Source: JBDIAR01 sp039812545
GTDB lineage: Bacteria; Actinomycetota; Actinomycetes; Actinomycetales; Dermatophilaceae
Reading direction: 5' to 3'
NCBI GenBank assembly: GCA_039812545.1
Contig: JBDIAR010000062.1
Span: forward strand, 1-17,533
Length of the DNA: 17,533 bases
Shown here: positions 5,039-13,989 of the stretch, piece after piece
How the letters are laid out: each line of letters starts with the position of its first letter
How positions within the stretch are numbered: the first letter of the stretch is position 1
Translations under genes and position numbers: made by a program
Notes under the pieces: generated by a model
Databases searched by the model: none
What the model was told of the DNA's origin: nothing
Seen by the model: the letters and a program-made list of their open reading frames with translations, nothing else

Positions 5039-5704
5039 ATGAGCAAGTCTTTGCACGTGCCGGGTTGGTCCGCGACCGCCGGTATGCCGGCGCAGGGCCG
5101 GTACATCCTTCCCCAGTTCGAGGAGCGCACCTCGTACGGGATGAAGCGTCAGGACCCGTACACCAAGCTCTTCGAGGACCGGATCATCTTCCTCGGGGTC
5201 CAGGTCGACGACGCGAGCGCCGACGACATCATGGCCCAACTGATCGTGTTGGAGTCCCTCGACCCCGACCGTGACATCCTCATGTACATCAATAGCCCCG
5301 GCGGCTCGTTCACGGCGATGACCGCGATCTACGACACGATGATGTACATCCGCCCGGACGTGCAGACCTTCGTCATCGGCCAGGCCGCTTCGGCCGCGGC
5401 GGTGCTCCTCGGGGCCGGCGCGCCCGGCAAGCGGTTCGCCCTGCCGAACGCGCGGATCCTGATCCACCAGCCCGCTCTGGCCGGTGGTGACTACGGCCAG
5501 GCCTCGGACATCGAGATCCAGGCCAACGAGGTCTTCCGGATGCGCACCTGGCTCGAGGACACGATCGCCAAGCACACCGGCCGATCCGCCGAACAGGTCC
5601 GCGACGACATCGAACGTGACAAGATCCTCTCAGCCGATGCCGCCCAGGAGTACGGGCTCATCGACCAGGTCCTGTCCTCGCGCAAGGCGTCCCTGGAGGC
5701 CTGA
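5039..5704 (+). CDS. clpP2: ClpP2, ATP-dependent Clp protease proteolytic subunit
   Basis: This 221-residue paralogue is the second ring of the mixed ClpP1P2 protease, generally the face that docks the Clp ATPase in mycobacteria. The triad is Ser118 (GQAASAAAV), His143 (LIHQPAL) and Asp194 (IERDKIL). The N-terminal RYILPQF and the phrase FLGVQVDDASADDIMAQL closely resemble M. tuberculosis ClpP2, which makes this ClpP2 rather than a duplicated ClpP1. ATG at 5039 lies 2 bp after the clpP1 stop and GAGGAG (5025-5030) lies 8 bp before it, so the two are co-translated. Its N-terminus is several residues longer than the mycobacterial one; a propeptide is likely removed on activation. Confidence 0.95.
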   Translation: MSKSLHVPGWSATAGMPAQGRYILPQFEERTSYGMKRQDPYTKLFEDRIIFLGVQVDDASADDIMAQLIVLESLDPDRDILMYINSPGGSFTAMTAIYDTMMYIRPDVQTFVIGQAASAAAVLLGAGAPGKRFALPNARILIHQPALAGGDYGQASDIEIQANEVFRMRTWLEDTIAKHTGRSAEQVRDDIERDKILSADAAQEYGLIDQVLSSRKASLEA

Positions 5705-5766
5705 GCGGGTCCGTTCGAGTGGGTATGCCGCCCGTCCACGACGGGGGTATGCCGGGGAGCGTCGCC

Positions 5767-6417
5767 ATGTCCGTCCCGTCCACGCCAGAACCGTCGGAGC
5801 AGTCGCCGAGCCCGGCGCAGTCGCAGCCGGCGCAGCCGGAGATCCCGACGCCGGCGAGCAGCGAGCCGCAGTTCGTCTTCCCCGGGCCGTCCGGTGAGGG
5901 CGTTCCCGCGCCGGCCGAATCACAGCCCGGGGCGCAGGCCCCATGGGAGGGCGGAACGCCGACCGACCTACCGCCCGAGCGGGTCGGAGTGGGACTGCTG
6001 TTCGCCGTCGGCGCGGTGCTCGTGGCGATGGGCCTGACCGTCCTCATCTGGCGGGCCCACTATGTCGCGGCGATCACCAGCTTCGCACTGTCGGCAGGCG
6101 CGATCTGGGCCTACCGAAAGGGGTCGGGGGGTCGGCTGGACCGCGGGATCGTCCCTCTCCTCGGGCTCATCGTCGTCGGTCTGGTCGCGTCGTTCTTCGC
6201 GTGCGTCGCCTCCGACGCCGTCGCGTATTACGACCAGTACGCCGACCCGGACGCCGTGATGTCCAAGGGCGAGTTCGTGGCGACGGCGATCCGCGACACC
6301 GAGGTCTTGGGCGGTTATGGCAAGGAGATCTTCTTCTTCGTGCTCTTCGGAGCGCTCGGTGCGTTCACCTCGCTGCGCTCGCTGATCGCGGTACGAGCGG
6401 GGCGGGCCACCGCCTGA
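5767..6417 (+). CDS. Hypothetical four-helix membrane protein with Pro-rich N-terminus
   Basis: I recognise no family. From the ATG at 5767 the protein has 216 residues. Residues 1-70 are a low-complexity Pro/Ser/Gln/Glu segment, probably cytoplasmic and disordered. Four transmembrane segments follow at about 73-95, 99-117, 127-150 and 187-209, with a polar loop (residues 151-186, rich in Tyr and Asp) before the last. Earlier in-frame starts exist (GTG 5719, ATG 5725, ATG 5749), but only 5767 has a GGGGAG site at a good 7-bp distance. Two copies of GTATGCC sit just upstream (5723 and 5747). It follows clpP2 by 62 bp and may be read through from the clp operon, but nothing in it suggests a role in proteolysis. 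Confidence 0.75.
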   Translation: MSVPSTPEPSEQSPSPAQSQPAQPEIPTPASSEPQFVFPGPSGEGVPAPAESQPGAQAPWEGGTPTDLPPERVGVGLLFAVGAVLVAMGLTVLIWRAHYVAAITSFALSAGAIWAYRKGSGGRLDRGIVPLLGLIVVGLVASFFACVASDAVAYYDQYADPDAVMSKGEFVATAIRDTEVLGGYGKEIFFFVLFGALGAFTSLRSLIAVRAGRATA

Positions 6418-6504
6418 CCGGTCGGTCGACCATGGTCGCCACCGGCGACGACCGCCCTGACCGGCCCCTTTCTCCCCGGCGCAAGCTGTGGCACCATCCG
6501 ATGC

Positions 6505-7623
6505 ATGGGACCGGGGGAGCAGTCCGAGTGGACGCCGTCGTACGGCGATTCGCGCTGGCCGAGCGTGATGATGCGCTTCACCGCGTGGATCTTGTCCACC
6601 GAGCCCAAACTCATGGCCGACGAGGCGACCTTCCGGGCCACCTACGAGGGCCGCACGTACCCGCAGCCGGCGCCCCCGCCTCTGGCCGTGTCGCTCGCCG
6701 CGACGGTCACCCGGGAGCAGGTCGAAGGGCGCCCCGTCCTGATCGTCACCCCCAAGGGCACGCCGTCGCGTTGGCACGTGGTCTACCTGCACGGCGGTGG
6801 CTACGTCAGTGACCTGCTGACCCTCCATTGGGAGATCATCTTGCAGGTCGTCCGGCATACCGGCGCCACGGTCGTGGTCCCCATCTACCCGCTCGCCCCC
6901 GAACACAGCCACGCAGAGGCCCACGACTGGGTGGAGCAGGTGTACCGGTGGCTGCTGACCCGGTGCGCCCCGGCCGACGTGGTCCTGATGGGCGACTCGG
7001 CCGGCGGTGGCCTGGCCCTCGCACAGGCCATGCGGTACCGCGACCGGGGTCTGCCGGCGCCGGCCCGGCTCGTGCTCTTCGCGCCGTGCACCTCGGTCAT
7101 CCCCGAGAACCCCGAGGTCGACGCCATCGAAGCCCGCGATGTCGTGCTCGCCCGAGCCGGGGGCGCGCTCGCCGGCCGATGGTGGGCCGGCGCCGACGAT
7201 CCGCGATGCCCGCAGGTCAGCCCGCTGTTCGGGGACCCGGCGGGGCTGCCCCCGATCGACATCTACCAGGGGACCCGCGACATCTTGTGGCCGGACGTGC
7301 GCCTCATGGCGGACAAGATCGCCCGGGCGGGCGGGCAGGTGCGACTGTTCGAGTATGCCGATGGCATCCATGTCTTCGTCGGAGCCGCGTTCCTGCCCGA
7401 GTCACGGGATGTCTTCGCCCGGATCGCGGCGACCTTCGGTGCGCTCGAACGGCAGCGCCAGCCTGCGACCGACGTGGTGAGCGCGCCACCACTGGTGTTC
7501 TCCCGGCAACTGGCTGTCCGGATGCGCGAGCAGAGCACGCCGTGGATCCATCACGTCGGCACCCGTGCCCGACTGCACGTCGCCCGGGCGCGCCGGGCGG
7601 CGGGGCGAGCCGATCCGGCATGA
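6505..7623 (+). CDS. Alpha/beta hydrolase, hormone-sensitive-lipase-type esterase
   Basis: This 372-residue protein is a predicted carboxylesterase or lipase of the hormone-sensitive-lipase (family IV) group. The oxyanion-hole motif HGGGY is at residues 96-100. The nucleophile elbow GDSAGGG gives Ser165, the acid is probably Asp259 (GTRDILWPD) and the base His289 (DGIHVF). A long N-terminal cap region (1-75) and an Arg-rich C-terminal tail (about 345-372) flank the catalytic core. The start is uncertain: ATG 6505 has no ribosome-binding site, and GTG/ATG at 6565-6571 are alternatives that keep all motifs. There is no signal peptide, so it is probably cytoplasmic. The substrate is unknown, likely a short-chain ester. 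It separates clpX from clpP2. Confidence 0.87.
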   Translation: MGPGEQSEWTPSYGDSRWPSVMMRFTAWILSTEPKLMADEATFRATYEGRTYPQPAPPPLAVSLAATVTREQVEGRPVLIVTPKGTPSRWHVVYLHGGGYVSDLLTLHWEIILQVVRHTGATVVVPIYPLAPEHSHAEAHDWVEQVYRWLLTRCAPADVVLMGDSAGGGLALAQAMRYRDRGLPAPARLVLFAPCTSVIPENPEVDAIEARDVVLARAGGALAGRWWAGADDPRCPQVSPLFGDPAGLPPIDIYQGTRDILWPDVRLMADKIARAGGQVRLFEYADGIHVFVGAAFLPESRDVFARIAATFGALERQRQPATDVVSAPPLVFSRQLAVRMREQSTPWIHHVGTRARLHVARARRAAGRADPA

Positions 7624-7624
7624 G

Positions 7625-7645
7625 TTGTCCGCTGTCAGCGGACAA
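7625..7645. promoter_or_regulatory. 21-bp perfect palindrome between hydrolase and clpX
   Basis: The arms TTGTCCGCTG (7625-7634) and CAGCGGACAA (7636-7645) are exact reverse complements around one T. The palindrome begins 1 bp after the hydrolase stop and 141 bp before clpX. It contains CGC-N5-GCG like the ClgR-type site at clpP1, but its outer bases differ (GTCCGC instead of GTTCGC). There is no T-tract and the loop would be too small for a typical hairpin. An operator is therefore more likely than a terminator, though both remain possible. Confidence 0.55.
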
Positions 7646-7678
7646 GGAGGATTCGAGCGATCTGGTGGCGTGTAATGA

Positions 7679-7714
7679 GAGGCGAACCTGTCGCCCTGCC
7701 GGTAGGTTCGCCTC
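7679..7714 (+). terminator. Stem-loop upstream of clpX (terminator or leader structure)
   Basis: An 11-bp perfect stem, GAGGCGAACCT (7679-7689) with AGGTTCGCCTC (7704-7714), encloses a 14-nt loop. It lies 55 bp after the hydrolase stop and 72 bp before the clpX start. No T-tract follows, so it may be a T-less actinobacterial terminator of the hydrolase transcript, or part of the clpX leader. Confidence 0.4.
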
Positions 7715-7786
7715 ACGGCCACCCGCCGGGCTCATCGCGGGCGGTCGGACTCCACTGAACGAGCGGGAACACCACGGGAGGGTCGT

Positions 7787-9070
<1,284 letters not shown>

Positions 9071-9087
9071 CCGAGCGCGGGGCGGGT

Positions 9088-9696
9088 ATGCCGTTCCGTC
9101 CTGTTGTCGGGGATCTCGTCCCCGTCCAGCAGTCCGCAGTGACGTGTGGGGCCGCAGCATTGACCGTGGCGCGGATGATGGCCAACCCGGCCCTCGCCGC
9201 CTGGCTGTCCCAGGATCCGCAGCCGCCCTCCCGGTTCGCCGCCTACGAACGCCGCGTCCACGCCCGGACCACGGCCCTGCGCGGCCCCACCGGTCGCCTC
9301 GAACCGCCGTGGCCTCGGGCCCTCGGTACCCCGCCGTGGGGAGCCGCCCGAGAACTCGAGTTGCACATCGCACCGGTCGGCACGGCATACCGGGTCCGCT
9401 GGATCAGGCGAGCCGACAGCCCGACCCTGACCGGCACCTTCGCCCGGCTGAGCGCGGGCGCCGCACTCGGCTATCCGTCCCTGATCTACCTCGGCAGTGC
9501 CCTGCTACCGCGTCACGTCGTGCTCGTGGCCGGACGCGCCGAGCCGCGCACCCTGGCCGTGTACGACCCCAGCAGCGATCGGGTTCTGTCGCTGGCCGCG
9601 GATCGATTCCGGTCGGGGCGCTTCCAGATCGCCGGCTGGGACACGCTGTGGTGCGTCGTCGAGCCGCGGGTCACCCCTCACGCCGGCACGTCCTGA
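9088..9696 (+). CDS. Putative C39/papain-like cysteine peptidase-fold protein
   Basis: The function of this 202-residue protein is not known to me. The N-terminal phrase QQSAVTCGAAALTVARM (Gln14/15, Cys20) resembles the oxyanion Gln and nucleophile Cys of C39-type bacteriocin-processing and related papain-fold peptidases. His143 (LPRHVVLVAG) and Asp160 (AVYDPSSDRV) occur in the expected order, followed by a strand-rich C-terminus. There is no signal peptide or transmembrane segment, so it should be cytoplasmic. ATG at 9088 lies 17 bp after the clpX stop, suggesting co-transcription and perhaps coupling, although the ribosome-binding site is weak. Its 3' end overlaps the convergent operon by 19 bp. 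The peptidase-like pattern is seen; activity is inference. Confidence 0.72.
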   Translation: MPFRPVVGDLVPVQQSAVTCGAAALTVARMMANPALAAWLSQDPQPPSRFAAYERRVHARTTALRGPTGRLEPPWPRALGTPPWGAARELELHIAPVGTAYRVRWIRRADSPTLTGTFARLSAGAALGYPSLIYLGSALLPRHVVLVAGRAEPRTLAVYDPSSDRVLSLAADRFRSGRFQIAGWDTLWCVVEPRVTPHAGTS

Positions 9697-10232
9697 TCGG
9701 TGCCGACCAGCCACAGCCAGCCGGCCACGACGAGCAGCGCGGCGCCGACGACCACCGGATAGCCGGGCGGCTGAGCGGCATACAGGGACGCGCAACCGAG
9801 CGCGACGAGACCCACGAGCCCGGCGACCACGAGCAGTCGGCGGATCGTCCGCACCACGAGTGCGCGGGTCAGCTGCCCGTCGCGCGGACCCAGCGCCGCC
9901 AGGGCGAAAGCGGTGTGGGCGACGAGCAGCACGAGCGCCGCCGGCAGCGCCCACCAGGTGAACCGGGTCGTCACGGTCAACGCCCACCAGACCAGCAGCG
10001 CGCCCCACCCCAGCAGCGGGACCGGCGTCTCGGGTACCCGGGCCATCGCGGCCGCCCCGACGGCGGCGAACCCCAACCCCCACCCGTCCACCGATCCACC
10101 GGCGGCTCTCAGGCAGCCGAGGAACCCCAGGACGAGGACGATCTGTATCGCGAACAGCACGACCCGGTCTCGGCCCCATGCCTCGGCGAGGCCGACCCGC
10201 AGCAGCCGCCGCCCGGCGATCGCCCGGGTCAT
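9678..10232 (-). CDS. Polytopic membrane protein, last gene of the MoxR operon
   Basis: This 184-residue protein has about six hydrophobic segments (residues 24-41, 50-66, 72-88, 92-113, 131-151, 157-177) separated by short Arg-containing loops. I recognise no enzymatic motif. It starts at the ATG at 10232, which overlaps the DUF58 stop as ATGA, so it is translationally coupled to that gene. A longer frame extends upstream but lies inside the DUF58 gene. Small membrane proteins commonly accompany MoxR-DUF58 pairs and may anchor or scaffold them. Its stop lies within the 3' end of the convergent peptidase-like gene, with no space for a conventional terminator. Confidence 0.78.
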   Translation of the reverse strand: MTRAIAGRRLLRVGLAEAWGRDRVVLFAIQIVLVLGFLGCLRAAGGSVDGWGLGFAAVGAAAMARVPETPVPLLGWGALLVWWALTVTTRFTWWALPAALVLLVAHTAFALAALGPRDGQLTRALVVRTIRRLLVVAGLVGLVALGCASLYAAQPPGYPVVVGAALLVVAGWLWLVGTDQDVPA

Positions 10233-11598
10233 CGCCGCGCCACCCGAGGGGTGCGGGCCCGGCGGGCGACGTCGCGCAAGATGGTGTCCAGACTGCCCCA
10301 ACCCTGCCAGCGAACGACCGGTATGCCGACCGAGCGCAGATCCGCGATGGCTCCGGCCCGGGCCAGCAGCAGGACGCGCCACGCGCAGGCGAGGTCGGCC
10401 GCGGACACCCCGCCCGGAAGCTCAGCCGCCTGCCAGGTCGCCACCGCGCCCAGGCCCTCCGGGCAGGTGTCCACGACCACCGTGGTGAACCCGCGCGCCC
10501 CGATTCCCGCGATCACCGAGGTCATCGACGGATCGGTCAGCGGAGTCAGCACGAGGACCAGCGAGGGCGAACCGAGCGCCATCAGCGCGGCCCGACCGTC
10601 GTCGAAGCGGTCGCTGCCGGGTTCGATCCGGGCCAGGACGTCGAGGATCTGGCCGAGTTGACTCTGGCCGCTGCGCGCCTTGAGCCGGGGGCTGCGGGCC
10701 CCGACGACCCGGACGGCGACGCGGTCACCGACCCGCAGGTAGTGCTCGGCCAGTGCGGCCGCGGCTCGCACCGTCAGGTCCAGGCTGGTCGGGGTACGAC
10801 CGGCTCGGCCCGCCGTGATCCCCGTGTCGGTGAAGGCGTCCAGGACGAGCAGCACATGCGAGTCGCTGTCGGCGAAGGTCGAGGTCACGTGCAGCCGTCC
10901 GGTGCGTGCGGAGGCCGCCCAGTGGATCCGGCGCAGCCGGTCGCCGGGATGGAACGGACGGATCGTGTCGAACTCGCTCCCACCGCCCGGGCGGCTGGAG
11001 CGGTTGACGCCGAGCAGGCCCGCGGCGTGGGGGACCGGTGCCTGCTGGTCGAAGGGCGCCCGGGCCGGCAGCACGATGAGTGCCTCGCCGGGCAATTCGA
11101 TGGGCGCGCTGCGGTAGGCGAACCACGGGGACAGGACGCGCGCCACGACCGGGCCGACCACCGGCATACCCCAACGATCGGCCCGGACCGACAGCTGCGC
11201 CACGGCTCGGCGATCACCGTCGGCCGCCGTCGCCCCTGCCGTCGCCATCGAGGCCGGCGCGATCAACCAGCCGCGGCGTGGGTCGAACTCGACTCGCGGC
11301 TCTTCGACCACCCGCGCGGTCAGCAGGTCGGCGCCGGGTGGCAGGGTCGCCTCGATCGTCAACGACGTGGTCTCGCCCTCGCCGATCCGGCGGCGGCCGA
11401 GCCGGGTGCGCACGGTTGCGGCCGAACGCGGTCGGGTCACCATTCCCCAGGTGGCGACCACCAGCATCGGCATCGCCAGGACCAGCAGGTCCGGGCGACC
11501 GAGCGCCAGGGCGGCCACCGTGCCGAGCGCCCCGAGGGCCACCGCCCGGATCTGGGCGGATGTCACGAGGAAGGGTGCCTGCGACATCGGCGCCGGCC

Positions 11599-11602
<4 letters not shown>
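10229..11602 (-). CDS. DUF58 domain protein (MoxR partner)
   Basis: This 457-residue protein has two N-terminal membrane helices (about 17-33 and 37-53), a beta-rich middle region and the DUF58 core. The signature is clear: PGGGSEF at 205-211, then RPFHPGD and RRIHW to residue 228. It is followed by a von Willebrand A-like segment with LLVLDAF near 252-258. DUF58 proteins are encoded beside MoxR AAA+ ATPases, which are thought to insert metal or remodel the vWA-like partner. ATG at 11602 forms an ATGA overlap with the MoxR stop; ATG at 11587 is an alternative. The C-terminal tail is Arg-rich. The cellular role of this pair is not established here. Confidence 0.9.
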
Positions 11603-12623
<1,021 letters not shown>

Positions 12624-12627
<4 letters not shown>

Positions 12628-13148
12628 AGCTGCTCGATTCGGTCGAGGACGGTGGTCAACCTTTCGGTGTCCAACAGATCGGGTCGCGGCCCGCGGGTGA
12701 CGAACCGGACCAGGTCGTCGTCCAGCAGTTCCGGCCAGGGGGCGGTGGTGGCCCGCGTCCGGCCGTGGCGTTGGGCGAGCCGATGCCGTATGCCGGTGAC
12801 GAGTTCGGTATGCAGGTCGGCGAGGACCTGGTCGGCGCGAGCCGGGTCGACGCGGGCCTGGGCGAGTCGACGGGCCAGCGCGACCGCCCGGTCGTCGGTG
12901 CGGGAGGCCCCGGTGAGCGGCTCGCGATAGGGCGGCGGCCAGCCGAGCCGGCCGGTTCGGGGTTCGCGGTCGATGACGTACCAGAACGCCAGACATCCGG
13001 CGACGAACCCGGGCACGGCGATCTCCAACCGGGTGTGCAGCCGCAACGCCGCATCCGCCGCCGCGAAGCCGGCGACCGCAAGGACCACGATCCTGGTCCG
13101 CCGGCCCCAGCGGGTGCCCAGCCGGCGGCGCAGGTCCGCGGAGCCCAT
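12624..13148 (-). CDS. Hypothetical two-helix membrane protein of the MoxR operon
   Basis: This 174-residue protein has a basic N-terminus, two membrane helices (about 18-34 and 42-59) forming a hairpin, and a charged, helical cytoplasmic domain rich in Arg, Asp and Leu. I recognise no named family. Its start ATG at 13148 shares one base with the stop of the DUF4129 gene (TGATG), and its stop overlaps the MoxR start as ATGA, so it is embedded in a translationally coupled operon. In related clusters a DUF4350 protein often occupies this position, but nothing here shows that domain. A membrane adaptor for the MoxR system is the most reasonable guess. Confidence 0.75.
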
Positions 13149-13906
13149 CACCGGCTCGCCAACTCGTGGGTGTCCCGACGCGCCCGGGTCACGGCGATCC
13201 GCTCCAGGTCCGCGTCGAGTCGGTCCAGGTATGCCTGGGCGTGCGCGCGGGCCTGCTCGTCCATCGGATGGCGGGAGTAGCGAGCTTCGCGATACAGGTC
13301 CGCCAGGCCGGCGATCGCCGTGTCGTCCAGTGGCCAGGACGCCAAGACGCGCTCGGTGTATTCGGTCGACGTCAGCGCCGGATCCCGTCCCATCCCGAGG
13401 CCGGCGACCGCCACCTCCAGGGCCAGCCAGCAGGCCACGATCCCCTCCGCGGCCGTCCCCTCCTGGAGGAGTCGGCGGCGGTGCGGTGAGCCGGCCGCCA
13501 GGTCGAGCGCGCCCGGGGGGAGGTCGTCGAGGGGGTCCAACCGGGGCTGCGGCTCGGGCGCGGTCCGGGTCAGCCGGGGCAGGGCGCGCACGATCGCGAA
13601 GCCGAGCGCGACGATCCCGGCCGCAGCCGCCACCAGCAGGAGCCCGGTGCCGACATGGGCCAGCCACGCGGGCACCGCGAACGGTTCGGCGCCCTGTCCC
13701 GGTGGGGGTTGGGCGCCCGCCGGGACATCCAGGGACGGTTCCGGGCTGGGTTGGTCCTGCTCACCGGGACGAAGCGGCGGCAGCGACTCACTGACCAGGC
13801 CGACCGTGACGCTCGCACTGGCATACACCAAGGTGACCACGGCCAGGATCGCCAACCCCACCAGCCACGGGAGAGGTGTTCTCGCGCGCGGGACCCCACC
13901 CTTCAT
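13148..13906 (-). CDS. DUF4129 domain membrane protein, first gene of the MoxR operon
   Basis: This 252-residue protein has a first membrane helix at about 12-35, a Pro-rich extracytoplasmic loop (40-78), a second helix at about 83-107, and a cytoplasmic C-terminal domain. That domain matches DUF4129 by its phrases ACWLALEVAVAGLG, TSTEYTERVLASW and LADLYREARYSRHPM (about 158-220). DUF4129 is often fused to transglutaminase-like proteins of the same cluster; here it stands alone and no transglutaminase gene is in the window. The ATG at 13906 lies 6 nt after a TAGGTT hexamer and has no ribosome-binding site, suggesting a leaderless transcript that starts the five-gene operon. Confidence 0.87.
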   Translation of the reverse strand: MKGGVPRARTPLPWLVGLAILAVVTLVYASASVTVGLVSESLPPLRPGEQDQPSPEPSLDVPAGAQPPPGQGAEPFAVPAWLAHVGTGLLLVAAAAGIVALGFAIVRALPRLTRTAPEPQPRLDPLDDLPPGALDLAAGSPHRRRLLQEGTAAEGIVACWLALEVAVAGLGMGRDPALTSTEYTERVLASWPLDDTAIAGLADLYREARYSRHPMDEQARAHAQAYLDRLDADLERIAVTRARRDTHELASR

Positions 13907-13912
13907 ACCGCC

Positions 13913-13918
13913 AACCTA
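13913..13918 (-). promoter_or_regulatory. Leaderless promoter of the MoxR operon
   Basis: On the minus strand, TAGGTT (13918-13913) fits TANNNT and is separated by 6 nt from the ATG of the DUF4129 gene at 13906. The same 6-nt geometry is seen at the islet antitoxin GTG at 1718. No Shine-Dalgarno sequence lies between, so transcription probably starts at the A of the ATG. No clear -35 is visible. Confidence 0.5.
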
Positions 13919-13989
13919 CGGTGCCGCGCAGGTCCTGCCTAGCGCTGCCGTCCGGCCTGTTGAGTCGGCCCGGTGGGTCGGGCGGGCGG

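Noticed and set aside
5719..5766. Upstream starts of the four-helix membrane protein (GTG 5719, ATG 5725, ATG 5749)
   Set aside because: None has a ribosome-binding site at the right distance, while ATG 5767 has GGGGAG 7 bp upstream.
6427..6438. 12-bp palindrome CGACCATGGTCG after the membrane-protein gene
   Set aside because: It is short, lacks extended arms or a T-tract, and a 12-bp palindrome is not rare enough in GC-rich DNA to claim function.
12628..12996. N-terminal extension of the MoxR frame
   Set aside because: The added 123 residues are Arg/Pro-rich noise overlapping the upstream gene, and ATG 12627 gives an ATGA overlap like the other junctions.
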